DNA of 64,000 nt, taken from Streptomyces sp. CB02923 (GTDB lineage Bacteria > Actinomycetota > Actinomycetes > Streptomycetales > Streptomycetaceae). The notes beneath the pieces are model-generated. The model searched no databases. It saw only the letters and a program-made list of their open reading frames with translations, and was not told where the DNA came from. Each line of letters opens with the position of its first letter. Position 1 is the stretch's first letter. The stretch covers positions 367,427-431,426 of the forward strand of contig NZ_LWKZ01000024.1 in assembly GCF_001905005.1 (NCBI RefSeq), in the 5' to 3' direction. The position numbers were made by a program, and so were the translations under genes. This document shows positions 8,370 to 16,641 of this stretch, piece after piece.

Positions 8370-9584
8370 CTACGGGGAGCCGGTGTCCGTGAGCGCGGCG
8401 AGCGTGGCGGACAGGGCGCTCAACGCCTCGGCCACATGGGGCAGTCGCAGCGGATCGGGAGCTTCGAGGATCTGCTGCCGGTGTCCGGCGTCGGGGCCGA
8501 GCAGTACTTCGGTGCTCAGCCGTACGCGCAGCGCGCGCGGATCGTCGCCGAACCGGTGCCCGCCGCGCGCCGCCCAGTGCGCGAGGGCGGTTTCCAGGTG
8601 GGTCGGTGCGGTGACGCCCCGGGCGGCCAGTGCGGGGCGCAGCGGGTCGAAGTCGGCGTAGAGGTGGCTGCCTGCGTGCGGCGGCCGGCAGACGGCGCCT
8701 GCCGCGGTGAGGGTGTGGTGCAGCGCCCCGGCGAGCGTGCCGTGCACCCGGGCAGCGGCGGCGGTGCGGGCGCGTACGGGTTCCGGTTCGGTGAGGGCGT
8801 GGGTGGCGGCGGAGGCGACCGGCCCGGCCACCGGGGTGCGCAGCGCTTCGAGCCGTTCCAGGGTCGCGGCGCGCAGCGCGGCGCCGCGCTCGGTGTCCGG
8901 GAACCGGGCCAGTGCGGCGGGCCAGGAGGCGGGCACCAGCGTGGCCCGCAGGTCGGCCAGGACGACGACGTCGTCCGGCAGCATCTCGGCCGGGCTCAGG
9001 ACGACCGTGTCGTGCGGGTCGTGCAGCAGGTCGCGGCCGGTTTCGTCGCTGACGACCCACAGTCCGTACGCCGCGGCCGCCTCGCACACCTCGTGCACCA
9101 GTTCGGGCGGCGGGCAGGTGCCGCTGGGGTCGTCGGCGACGGAGACCAGCAGGACCCGCGGCCCTTCGCCGGTCAGCCGGGCCCGGCGTACGGCCTCCAG
9201 CAGCGCGAACGCGTCCGGGATGCCGCCGGATTCGGCCGGTACGGGGACCCGGTGCACCTCCCGGCCGAGCAGCCCGGCGGCCGGCGCGTACCACTGGGCG
9301 GCGGGGCGCGGCAGCAGCACGTCACCGCCGGCCGCGGCGAGCAGCGCGAGGAGCAGGGCGGGCGCGCCCGGCGCGGCGAGCACCCGTTCCGGCGCGGTCC
9401 ACAGGCCGCGGCGCCCCCAGTAGTCGCAGGCGGCGGCGCGCAGCGGCCGGGAGCCGCCGGGCGGCTCGGGGTCCGTGCGGCCCGCGGCGGCGGCGAGGTG
9501 CGCGGCGAGGTGCGGGAGGACCGGCAGCCCCGCCGGGGGATCCGGCTCCGGGACCGGATCCGGATCCGGGGCCGTCCGCTGCAT
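8370..9584 (-). CDS. Aminotransferase class I/II-fold protein lacking lysine
   Basis: A 404-residue protein with the overall pattern of fold-type I PLP enzymes: large-domain helix APGAPALLLALLAAAGGDVLLP, then VLLVSVADDPSGTCPP (the equivalent of the NPxNPTG loop), and GLWVVSDETGRDLL (PLP-ring Asp region). At the usual Schiff-base site it reads VVVLADLRATLVPASWP instead of the expected SxSKxxG. No lysine occurs anywhere between ATG 9584 and the stop. The start has GGAGG 6 nt upstream. It may be a pseudoenzyme, or a regulator or partner protein derived from an aminotransferase. The assignment to the fold is confident; the function is not. Confidence 0.75.
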   Translation of the reverse strand: MQRTAPDPDPVPEPDPPAGLPVLPHLAAHLAAAAGRTDPEPPGGSRPLRAAACDYWGRRGLWTAPERVLAAPGAPALLLALLAAAGGDVLLPRPAAQWYAPAAGLLGREVHRVPVPAESGGIPDAFALLEAVRRARLTGEGPRVLLVSVADDPSGTCPPPELVHEVCEAAAAYGLWVVSDETGRDLLHDPHDTVVLSPAEMLPDDVVVLADLRATLVPASWPAALARFPDTERGAALRAATLERLEALRTPVAGPVASAATHALTEPEPVRARTAAAARVHGTLAGALHHTLTAAGAVCRPPHAGSHLYADFDPLRPALAARGVTAPTHLETALAHWAARGGHRFGDDPRALRVRLSTEVLLGPDAGHRQQILEAPDPLRLPHVAEALSALSATLAALTDTGSP

Positions 9585-9760
9585 CCGTACCTCCACACTC
9601 CGCGGCAGGTCGATCGTGGGCCCATCACATGAGTGCGGGCCCCGACCACCTTTGCAGATCGCGGGGGCCGGGAGGCGGGGCGACACGTCACCGGTCGGCT
9701 GAGAGGCGGTGTCCGGGCGCGGCGGGAACCGGGTGCGGGGCCCGGGGCGGAAGCGGTTCC

Positions 9761-9860
9761 GGCCGTCCTAGGGGGCCCCGGCGGTCCTACGGGGGTTCAG
9801 GCGGTCCTACGGAGGGCCGACCGCCCTACGAAGGTTCCGGCCGCCCTACGGGGTGGAGCC
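9761..9860 (+). repeat. 20-bp tandem repeat, five degenerate copies, at the ANTAR gene stop
   Basis: Five units with an exact 20-bp period (core GGTCCTACGG or CGCCCTACGG) fill the gap downstream of the minus-strand ANTAR gene. The unit at 9841-9860 contains that gene's stop codon (CTA at 9846-9848 on the plus strand). The remaining 175 bp up to the aminotransferase-fold gene holds no gene. Confidence 0.85.
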
Positions 9861-10664
9861 GGCGTCCGGCGCGGCGGCGTGTCCGGGGTCCGCCCCGTTG
9901 CCCGGGGCGGCCGCGCGGGTGCCGCGCCGGGCCTTGTCGCCCAGGCTCCGCAGCTCCGCCTCCAGTCCGTGCCCGCGGGTACGGACCAGGGCGCCGGCGA
10001 GATCGGACAGTTTGCGGTTGGTGCGCTGGGACAGCCGGCGCAGCGTGTCGAAGGCCGTGTCCGCGTCGCACCCCAGCACGTACATGAGGATGCCGCATGC
10101 CTGGTCGACCACCGGCCGGGTGCGCAGGGCGGTGTCGAGCTGGTCCACCTCGACGAGCGCGTCACGGTAGCGGCGCTCCCGGGCCAGCCCGGTCGCGGCC
10201 AGCTCGCCCAGCACGTCCGTCGCCGTACAGCCCTTCTCGACCTTCAGCCCCGGCCGGAAGCCGTAGACGGTGATGGTGAGGGTGATGCCGTCCCGGCGGT
10301 ACGGGAGGGTGGCGCTGGAGCGTACTCCGGCCTCCAGGGCCTTGGCCCGGTACTCGGGCCAGCGGCTCTCGTGCAGCAGGTCGTCGGCGCCGGTGGCCCG
10401 GCCGGTGTCCAGGGCCGCGGGGATGGGGCCCTCACCGGACTCCCACTGCACGCTGACCAGGGCGGACAGGTCGGGATGGGTCACCGCGGTCGGTACGTCG
10501 GCGATGCCCTGGCCGGTGCTCACGGTCGCCGCGGCGCCGCAGCTGTCCGGGGTGCACCAGGCGGCCTGTTCGGCGAGGTGGGCGAGGCTGCGGACGGGCG
10601 ACCCCTCCGCAAGGTCGGACGCCCCGGTCTCGAAGAGGGTGCGGGTCGGCGTGGTTGCGTCCAC
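9846..10664 (-). CDS. ANTAR-domain regulatory protein with degenerate GAF-like sensor
   Basis: A 272-residue protein. Residues about 25-160 resemble the GAF-like sensor found in Streptomyces GAF-ANTAR proteins. Residues about 175-235 form the ANTAR RNA-binding domain: ALRTRPVVDQACGILMYVLG, CDADTAFDTLRRLSQRTNRKL. ANTAR proteins bind paired hairpins in mRNA and relieve transcription termination. The tail (about 240-272) is low-complexity. It is divergent from a PAS-GAF protein gene, so the two may form a sensory pair. A SigB-like promoter candidate lies upstream. The stop codon lies in a 20-bp tandem repeat array. Confidence 0.82.
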   Translation of the reverse strand: MDATTPTRTLFETGASDLAEGSPVRSLAHLAEQAAWCTPDSCGAAATVSTGQGIADVPTAVTHPDLSALVSVQWESGEGPIPAALDTGRATGADDLLHESRWPEYRAKALEAGVRSSATLPYRRDGITLTITVYGFRPGLKVEKGCTATDVLGELAATGLARERRYRDALVEVDQLDTALRTRPVVDQACGILMYVLGCDADTAFDTLRRLSQRTNRKLSDLAGALVRTRGHGLEAELRSLGDKARRGTRAAAPGNGADPGHAAAPDAGSTP

Positions 10665-10724
10665 TGTGTGGTCAGTCCCTTCGGGTCCGTAGACGGGTAG
10701 TCAATGGACCCCGCACTGAGTCGG

Positions 10725-10749
10725 CTGCCCGGTGCGGGCGGTCAAAAAC
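10725..10749 (-). promoter_or_regulatory. Possible SigB-type promoter for the ANTAR gene
   Basis: On the minus strand, GTTT and GGGCAG are separated by 15 nt. This resembles the Streptomyces general-stress sigma consensus GTTT-N14/16-GGGTAT, about 60 bp upstream of the ANTAR start. It is a weak match in a very GC-rich region. Confidence 0.35.
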
Positions 10750-10846
10750 GCCTGTTTCACGTCGAGTTCGGGTGCCCGGGGACGGCGGCCGGTCGGCTTG
10801 CCGCCACCGGGGTACGGTCCGGTGGCGCACCGGTTAGCGTGAGGGC

Positions 10847-12109
10847 ATGGCCGAGGTCGAGCGCGTTGCTGCGGAACTCGCGGATTTCCGCAGACGAGTC
10901 GAAGAGCTGCGCGCCGCCCGCGCCCTGCCCTCCACCGAGCGGCTGTCCGTCCTGGACGCCGCTCTCTTCGAACTCCAGCACGTCGTGGACGTGCTGCTGC
11001 CCCGCCTGGAACGGGGCCTGCCGGCGGAACGGGACAACGGTGCCCGCCGCGCCGCCGAGGAACAGCAGCTGCTGCGCGCGCTGTTCCAGCGGATGCCGTT
11101 CGCGGTGGCGCTGCTGGGCCCGGACGCGGTGATACGGCGGCTGAACTTCGCCGGTACCCGGCTGTTCGGCATGCGCGCCGGGTACGCGGCGGGCCGCCCG
11201 CTGACCGCCTCGCTCGCCCCCGAGGAGCGGGCCGCCTTCCGCTCCCAGGTGGCCGCGGTCTCCCGCAACGAGGGTGACCGCAGCCTGGTGGTGCGGCTGC
11301 TGCCGCCGCCGGACGGGGCCCGGCGGGCGGGCGAGTCGCTGCGGGCCACGATGACGGCGCTGCGGCCCCAGGGCGAGCCGGGCACGTCCGTGCTCACGGT
11401 CTTCCTCACCGGCCCGGAGGCGATGGCGGCGGACCGGCCGGGCGCCGCGGAACGCACGGCGGACACGGGCCGGGCAGGCACCCCGCGGCCCGGTCTGTCC
11501 GAGGTCACCCGCAACGCCGAACTGATGGACCTCCTCGACGACATGACCATGGCGCTCCTGGAGTCGCCGCGGGAGCCCACCGCCGTACTGGACCGGGCCT
11601 GCCGGGTGCTGCGCGGGCGCTTCGCCGACTGGGTGACGGCCGACCTGGTGACCCGCGGCGGAGGCCCGCTGGTGCGGGTGGCGGTGTACGGGGCCGAGAG
11701 GGCCGGGCCGCCCGCGCCGTACACCGGGGACGAGGCGTACGGCGCGGACGCTCCGGCGGGCGCGGGCCGCACCGGCGCCCCGCCCCCCTCGGACACCTTG
11801 ACGGCCACGCTGGCCGCGCAGCTCCCGAAGGACTGCCCCGTCGTCGTCGAGGCGGCCCGCGCGGGCAACGCCAACCTCCAGGTGCGCCCGGAGGACCTCG
11901 GCGCGTTCGGCCACGACGCCGCTGGGGCGCCGATTCTGGCCCGCGCCGAGGTGACGTCGTTTCTGTGCGTGCCGCTGCGGGCGACGGCGGGGCCCGTGCG
12001 GGGCGTCCTGACGCTGTTGCGCACGGGCGGGCGGCGGGCGTTCAGCATGGCCGAGGCGGGCGCCGTCGACCGGATGGCCCGCCACCTGGGGCGCGCGCTG
12101 CGTCCTTGA
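10847..12109 (+). CDS. PAS-GAF sensory protein without an output domain
   Basis: A 420-residue protein. An N-terminal helical segment (1-65), predicted coiled coil, is followed by a PAS domain (about 75-190; PFAVALLGPDAVIRRLNFAG) and, after a linker, a GAF-like domain (about 235-415; MALLESPREPTAVLDRACRV ... SFLCVPLRATAGPVRGVLTL). Relatives often continue into a PP2C/SpoIIE phosphatase; here the protein stops after GAF. It could act through protein-protein contact, for example with the divergent ANTAR protein or the neighbouring sigma-factor circuit. It is convergent with the sigma factor, and the stops of both genes lie within one repeat array. Confidence 0.8.
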   Translation: MAEVERVAAELADFRRRVEELRAARALPSTERLSVLDAALFELQHVVDVLLPRLERGLPAERDNGARRAAEEQQLLRALFQRMPFAVALLGPDAVIRRLNFAGTRLFGMRAGYAAGRPLTASLAPEERAAFRSQVAAVSRNEGDRSLVVRLLPPPDGARRAGESLRATMTALRPQGEPGTSVLTVFLTGPEAMAADRPGAAERTADTGRAGTPRPGLSEVTRNAELMDLLDDMTMALLESPREPTAVLDRACRVLRGRFADWVTADLVTRGGGPLVRVAVYGAERAGPPAPYTGDEAYGADAPAGAGRTGAPPPSDTLTATLAAQLPKDCPVVVEAARAGNANLQVRPEDLGAFGHDAAGAPILARAEVTSFLCVPLRATAGPVRGVLTLLRTGGRRAFSMAEAGAVDRMARHLGRALRP

Positions 12110-12168
12110 GCGCGGCCGCCAGGCGTCCTTGAGCGCGGTCCTCAGGCGTCCCTGAGCGCGGCCCTCAG
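12100..12168 (+). repeat. 23-bp tandem repeat, three copies, spanning two convergent stop codons
   Basis: Exact 23-bp period: 12100-12122, 12123-12145 and 12146-12168, unit GCGTCCTTGAGCGCGGYCCT plus CAG. The first unit contains the stop of the PAS-GAF gene, the last the stop of the sigma-factor gene. Between units, CTCAGG/CCTGAG arms can pair into small hairpins, so the array may act as a bidirectional terminator. Confidence 0.88.
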
Positions 12169-13049
12169 GCCGCTTCGCGTTCGCCCACCTGGTCGCACAG
12201 CCGGGTGCAGGTGCGGTTGATGAGCCGGGAGACGTGCATCTGCGAGATGCCGAGCCGGTCGGCGATCCGGCTCTGCGTCATGTCGCAGAAGAATCGCAGG
12301 TAGAGGATCTGCCGTTCGCGCTCGGGGAGGCTTTGCAGCTTGGGCCGGACCGCCTCGCGGTCGACGACGAGGTCGAAGCCGGGCTCCGGGCCGCCGAGGG
12401 TGTCGACGAGGGAGTACCCGTCGTCGGCGCCGGGCAGTTCGGCGTCCAGGGAGAGCGTCGAGTAGCTCTCCAGCGCCTCCATGCCGAGCAGCACCTCTTC
12501 CAGTGTCATGCCGGTGTGGCGGGCGATGTCCCGGGCGGCCGGGCGGTGGTCGTCCGGGGCGTGGGTGAGCTCCAGGGTGGCCGTGCGGACGCGGTTGCGC
12601 AGTTCCTGGACGCGGCGGGGCACGTGCAGGCCCCACATGTGGTCGCGGAAGTGCCGCTTGACCTCGCCGACGATGGTCGGCACGGCGAAGCTCTCGAAGG
12701 CGCAGCCGCGGTCCGGGTCGTACCGGTCGACGGCCTTGACCAGGCCGAGCGAGGCGACCTGCGTCAGGTCCTCGGTGGTCTCGCCGCGGTTGCGGAACTG
12801 CCGCGCGAGGCGCTCGGCCATCGGGAGCCAGGCGCAGACGATGCTCTGGCGCAGGGCGTCCCGCTCCGGCCCGTCGGGCAGTGCCATCAGCGTGCGGAAG
12901 TCCGCGCCGGTGTCCGGCGCGTCGTCGTGCGGGTGCTTCTTCTGGGTGCGGCGCGTGCCCAGCGGGCGTTCGGCGGGCCGGCCGCGCTGGGTGCCCGGGG
13001 TGCTCTTGGTGCTCTGGAGGTGCGGTGTACGTGTGCGTACAGAGGGCAT
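12165..13049 (-). CDS. RNA polymerase sigma factor, SigB/SigF/SigG family
   Basis: A 294-residue group-3 sigma factor of the stress/sporulation class. Region 2 reads NRGETTEDLTQVASLGLVKA and FESFAVPTIVGEVKRHFRDH, region 3 VPRRVQELRNRV, and region 4 LPERERQILYLRFF with the helix-turn-helix MTQSRIADRLGISQMHVSRL. The first ~45 residues are a basic, disordered extension. ATG 13049 is chosen because GGGAG lies 9 nt upstream. Streptomyces paralogues of this type respond to osmotic or oxidative stress and are usually held by anti-sigma factors. No anti-sigma gene is adjacent. A SigB-type promoter candidate upstream suggests cross- or auto-regulation. Confidence 0.9.
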   Translation of the reverse strand: MPSVRTRTPHLQSTKSTPGTQRGRPAERPLGTRRTQKKHPHDDAPDTGADFRTLMALPDGPERDALRQSIVCAWLPMAERLARQFRNRGETTEDLTQVASLGLVKAVDRYDPDRGCAFESFAVPTIVGEVKRHFRDHMWGLHVPRRVQELRNRVRTATLELTHAPDDHRPAARDIARHTGMTLEEVLLGMEALESYSTLSLDAELPGADDGYSLVDTLGGPEPGFDLVVDREAVRPKLQSLPERERQILYLRFFCDMTQSRIADRLGISQMHVSRLINRTCTRLCDQVGEREAA

Positions 13050-13168
13050 GGTCTCGGCTCCCTGATCGGTGGACTGGGGTCCTTCCGCGGGAGCGCAGCC
13101 GGAGAGCACGCTCGCAGAGCGGTTTCGCTCCCACGGGCGTGCCTCCGGTCCGAAGCACAGGGATCGCG

Positions 13169-13193
13169 TGCCCGTAGCCGGTGCCGGTAAACG
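13169..13193 (-). promoter_or_regulatory. Possible SigB-type promoter for the sigma-factor gene (in a 331-bp divergent gap)
   Basis: On the minus strand, GTTT (13190-13193) is followed after 15 nt by GGGCAC (13169-13174), close to GTTT-N15-GGGTAC. The sigma start lies about 120 bp further on. The rest of the 13050-13380 gap shows no gene; an RBS-like GAGGAG before 13381 serves the divergent enolase-family gene. Confidence 0.4.
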
Positions 13194-13380
13194 CGCCGCC
13201 CGCCGAATCGGCCGCCGCGGGCTCCGGTGCGGGAGGTTTCCGGCCCGTGGGTCAGGTAACCCGTGCGGGACGGTCCGCTGACCACCAGTCATGAACCGGT
13301 CAGGAGCGGCGGCGGGAGGGGCAGGACATGCGTACCGGACCCGGTTCCCCATCGAGACCGAAGAGGAGCCCTCCATCACC

Positions 13381-14472
13381 ATGAGAGTCGAGCGGCTGGA
13401 CGTCACCGCCTACACCGTCCCCACCGACGCGCCCGAAGCCGACGGCACGCTCGCCTGGGACACCACCACCGTCATCGTCGTCGAGGCCCGGTCCGGTACG
13501 ACCACCGGCCTCGGCTGGACCTACGCCGCCGCCGACACCGGATCGGTCGTACGCGACCTGCTCACCCGTCCGGTCCTCGGCCGGTCCGTACTGGACGTCC
13601 AGGGCGCCTACGAGGCCATGAGCCGGGCGGTGCGCAACGCCGGCCGCCCCGGGCTGGTCGCCTGCGCGCTGTCCGCGGTGGACATCGCCCTGTGGGACCT
13701 CAAGGCGCGGCTGCTGGAACTGCCGCTGCTGCATCTGATCGGCGCCGTGCGGAGTGCGGTGCCGGTCTACGGCTCGGGCGGGTTCACCACCTACCACGAC
13801 ACCCATCTGGCGACGCAGTTGAACGGCTGGGTGCACGGCCAGGGCATCGAACGCGTCAAGATCAAGATCGGTGAGGAGTGGGGCCACGCCGTCGAACGCG
13901 ACCTGTCCCGCGTGCGCAACGCCCGTACGGCCATCGGGCCGCGCGCCGAACTGTACGTGGACGCCAACGGCGCCTACACCCGCAAGCAGGCCGTCCGGGT
14001 CGGCCGGGCGCTGGCCGACCAGGGCGTGGGCTGGTTCGAGGAACCGGTCTCCTCGGACGACCTGGAGGGCCTGCGGGTCGTCCGCGACCTGGTGGTGTGC
14101 GACGTGACGGCCGGCGAGTACGGCTACGACCTGCCGTACTTCGCGCGGATGGCCCCGGTCGTGGACTGCCTCCAGGTCGACGCCACCCGGTGCGGCGGCC
14201 TGACGGTCTGGCTGCGCGCCGCGGCCCTCGCCGAAGCGCACGGCCTGGAGGTCTCCGCCCACTGCGCCCCGCACGTCCACGCCCACCCGGCCGCGTGCGT
14301 ACCGAACCTGCGGCACATCGAGTGGTTCCACGACCACGTACGCATCGAGTCGATGTTCTTCGACGGCGGCCTCGACCCGTCCGGCGGCACGGTCCATCCC
14401 GGCGCGAAACAGCTCCCGGGCCACGGCCTGGAATTCCGCCACGAGGAGGCGACTCCGTACCGGGTCCTGTGA
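13381..14472 (+). CDS. Enolase-superfamily (mandelate racemase/muconate lactonizing) enzyme
   Basis: A 363-residue protein with a capping domain (1-120) and a TIM barrel. The catalytic set is visible: KIK at 160-162 (KxK base), metal ligands D194 (YVDANGAY), E220 (WFEEP) and E246 (TAGEYGYD), then D267 (QVDATRCGG) and H294/H298 (SAHCAPHVHAH). This fits the mandelate racemase/sugar-acid dehydratase branch, which removes an alpha proton from a carboxylate. The substrate is unknown; no sugar-acid pathway genes are adjacent. The start at 13381 follows GAGGAG by about 12 nt. Confidence 0.87.
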   Translation: MRVERLDVTAYTVPTDAPEADGTLAWDTTTVIVVEARSGTTTGLGWTYAAADTGSVVRDLLTRPVLGRSVLDVQGAYEAMSRAVRNAGRPGLVACALSAVDIALWDLKARLLELPLLHLIGAVRSAVPVYGSGGFTTYHDTHLATQLNGWVHGQGIERVKIKIGEEWGHAVERDLSRVRNARTAIGPRAELYVDANGAYTRKQAVRVGRALADQGVGWFEEPVSSDDLEGLRVVRDLVVCDVTAGEYGYDLPYFARMAPVVDCLQVDATRCGGLTVWLRAAALAEAHGLEVSAHCAPHVHAHPAACVPNLRHIEWFHDHVRIESMFFDGGLDPSGGTVHPGAKQLPGHGLEFRHEEATPYRVL

Positions 14473-14520
14473 AGCGGCGGACAACCGGTGCGGAGCGGGA
14501 GACCCGGGCGCGCGAGACCC

Positions 14521-15126
14521 TCAGCCCTGATCGAGCGGATGGGACACCGTCCGTTCCGCCCAGTCCCCCGCCACCAGACCCGCCGCGGCGCACCCCGGCT
14601 TGCGCTCCGCCTGCTCCTCGAACAGGCGCACGAAGGACTTGGCGAAGCCCAGCCGGGGGTACGCCCCGACGAGCGCGTCCCTGAAAGACGGGTCGAAGGC
14701 CTCCAGACCCGCCCCCGACACATCCGCGCTGGTCCCCACCTGCAACAGCCTGCTCTCCACGTCCACTTCCGGCGCGACGTCGTCCCGCATGTGCAGCACG
14801 ATCAGCTCGGCCGCCCGGTCACGTCGCTCGGCCGGCCAGCCGAGACCGGCGGTGAAGACCCGGGCCAGGTGACCGCCGGCCTCTTCGAAGGGAAGCGTGT
14901 GGCTGTCGAAGGGCGGCACGAGAGCCAGGTCGTGCAGCAGCGCCGAGACGAAGAACAGCTCGCGGTCGAAGTCGAGGCCACGCGCCTCCGCCCAGGCCGC
15001 ACCGAAGAAGTACGACCGCACGGAGTGGTGGTACAGCGCCGCGTCGGCGTATTCCTCACTCACCAGCCGCGCCGCCTCCGCCGCCCGCCCCACCGGCACA
15101 CGCACCCCGGCAACCTCGATCAGCAT
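14521..15126 (-). CDS. HD-domain metal-dependent hydrolase (cyanamide hydratase-like)
   Basis: A protein of about 201 residues. The metal-binding pattern YHHSVRSYFFG ... FVSALLHDLALV ... ELIVLHMRDD matches HD proteins of the cyanamide hydratase-like group. The C-terminal PRLGFAKSFVRLFEEQAERK is also usual there. ATG 15126 is preferred to the upstream ATG at 15156; both have only weak purine-rich RBS. Convergent with the enolase-family gene. The natural substrate is unknown. Confidence 0.75.
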   Translation of the reverse strand: MLIEVAGVRVPVGRAAEAARLVSEEYADAALYHHSVRSYFFGAAWAEARGLDFDRELFFVSALLHDLALVPPFDSHTLPFEEAGGHLARVFTAGLGWPAERRDRAAELIVLHMRDDVAPEVDVESRLLQVGTSADVSGAGLEAFDPSFRDALVGAYPRLGFAKSFVRLFEEQAERKPGCAAAGLVAGDWAERTVSHPLDQG

Positions 15127-15490
15127 CCGCCCAACCCCCTGACAGCCGAACATCATTCCAGTGCGCGCAGCTTACAAGCCGCTCCAATGGGCGGGATCTC
15201 GCGTCGTGTTGCCGCACCGGGTCCGGCTCCCCGGGCGGGACCGTCCCGGGCACTCGTACCGCTGCCGCTTCCGCTGCCGCGCGGAGGGCCGCACGGAGGT
15301 CCGGGCGCGGGACCCCACATCCCGCGCCCGGACACTCCTCCCCACCGGCCTTGCCCCGCGCCGTTCCCGGGACCTTCTCCGTGGCCGCTCGGCCGGACAG
15401 CCGGGTTACCAGGACCGCGCGCGGCCAAACATCGCGAGGTCGCCGACCGGTGTCGCGGGGCGTTCAGCCGCTGCGGGCGCGGGCTCCGGA
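15127..15490. other. Non-coding gap with no recognised element
   Basis: A 364-bp stretch between two minus-strand genes. It is GC-rich with a repeated GCGGGCGCGGGCTCCGGA element near 15471-15516, partly inside the end of the next gene. No gene, promoter or terminator could be supported. Confidence 0.5.
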
Positions 15491-15787
15491 TCAGCCGGTG
15501 CGGGCGCGGGCTCCGGAGCGGGTGCGGCCCGAGGCGACCCAGCGGCGCGGGTGGCGGCGCAGGTACTCGCCTTCCAGTTCCGCCATGCGCGCGTTGTGGG
15601 TGGCGAGCGCGTCGGTGGAGCCGTGCAGCAGGGTGTCGTGCCGGGTGCGGTGGATGGTTTCCAGCTCGCGCAACAGCTGCTGCTCGTCGAGCCGGGCGGG
15701 CGGGACTCCCGGTGTGGCGGAGCCCGGTGTGGCGGATTGCGTCTCCATGGGCTGCGGGGAGTCCGTGGGCGTGTCGTGGGACGGCAT
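15491..15787 (-). CDS. DUF6158 family small protein
   Basis: A 98-residue hydrophilic protein. The conserved core reads LDEQQLLRELETIHRTRHD, then LLHGSTDALATHNARMAELE and GEYLRRHPRR, as in Streptomyces DUF6158 proteins. The N-terminal third is proline/threonine-rich and variable. The start ATG 15787 has GGAGGGAG upstream. Function is unknown; relatives commonly neighbour stress-response genes, and a SigB-like -10 element lies about 38 bp upstream of the start. Confidence 0.75.
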   Translation of the reverse strand: MPSHDTPTDSPQPMETQSATPGSATPGVPPARLDEQQLLRELETIHRTRHDTLLHGSTDALATHNARMAELEGEYLRRHPRRWVASGRTRSGARARTG

Positions 15788-16185
15788 CGGGGTTTCTCCC
15801 TCCGTGTCGGGTGCGTCCCTTCGGGTACCCGCTGGCACGACCCCCCGGACATGTCCGGCGGCAGGCCCGGAGCGAGCCCCGGAGGCAGGCATGGAACTCG
15901 GATTCCTCACCCCACTCACTACCAGGCCGGGCCCCGGCTCCGTGGGCCGTTCCGGCACCTCGGACCACCCGGTCCGCCCGGTCGCCTCCTTCGATCGTAC
16001 GAGGACCGCTCCGGCTCTGCGCGGCGACCGGCGCCCCCTCGGCGTGCCCGGCGTCACCGGCGCGCCCGCGGACGACGCCCCGGGGTGACGGGCCCCGGGG
16101 CGCCCTCGTGCCCCGGGCCGCCCGGCCGTCCCCCGCGGACCCCCTCCTGCCGCCCGCCGGCCCGACCGAGAGAAGGCGAACAGCA
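15788..16185. promoter_or_regulatory. Divergent DUF6158/CBS intergenic region with possible SigB-type -10
   Basis: A 398-bp gap. The palindrome GGGTACCC at 15823-15830 gives a GGGTAC -10-like element on the minus strand, with GTCC 16 nt upstream (15847-15850), placed suitably for DUF6158. On the plus strand the same sequence follows GTGT by 15 nt. No gene is seen. An AGAAGGCGA RBS before 16186 belongs to the CBS gene. Confidence 0.35.
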
Positions 16186-16641
16186 ATGGCACAGTTCGTA
16201 AGGGACGTCATGACCCCGGACGTCGCGGCCGTCCTGCCGGACGCCTCGCTCGTCGAGGCCGCGCAGCTGATGCGCGCGCAGGACATCGGAGACGTCCTGG
16301 TGACGCAGGACGGTGTGCTGCTGGGGGTGGTGACCGACCGCGACATCACGTTGCGGGCGGTGGCCGACGGGGTCGATCCGCTCGCCGTGTCCTGCCGCTC
16401 GGTGTGCACCCCCGAGCCGGTCTGCGTCGGCCCCGACGATCACATCAGCGAGGCGGTCACGCTGATGCGCACGAACGCGGTGCGGCGACTGCCGGTGGTC
16501 GAGAACGGGACGCCGGTGGGGGTGGTCAGCATCGGTGACCTGGCGCGCGCGCAGGACCCGGACTCGGCGCTCGCGGACATCAGCCGGGCCGCCCCGGACA
16601 GCTGGCCGGATACCGGGATCGCGGGTCCCGGGTACGTCTGA
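16186..16641 (+). CDS. CBS-domain pair protein
   Basis: A 151-residue protein made of two CBS motifs: VRDVMTPDVAAVLPDASLVE and GVVTDRDITLRAVADG (first), CTPEPVCVGPDDHISEAV and VVSIGDLARAQD (second). Such stand-alone pairs bind adenine nucleotides and tune partner proteins. In Streptomyces they often belong to general-stress gene sets, which fits the sigma factor and DUF6158 gene nearby. The start follows AGAAGG by about 8 nt. Its stop codon is the start of a 19-bp tandem repeat array. Confidence 0.88.
   Translation: MAQFVRDVMTPDVAAVLPDASLVEAAQLMRAQDIGDVLVTQDGVLLGVVTDRDITLRAVADGVDPLAVSCRSVCTPEPVCVGPDDHISEAVTLMRTNAVRRLPVVENGTPVGVVSIGDLARAQDPDSALADISRAAPDSWPDTGIAGPGYV

Noticed and set aside
9761..9860. 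CRISPR-like array
   Set aside because: Units are contiguous 20-bp tandem repeats with no spacers and no cas genes nearby.
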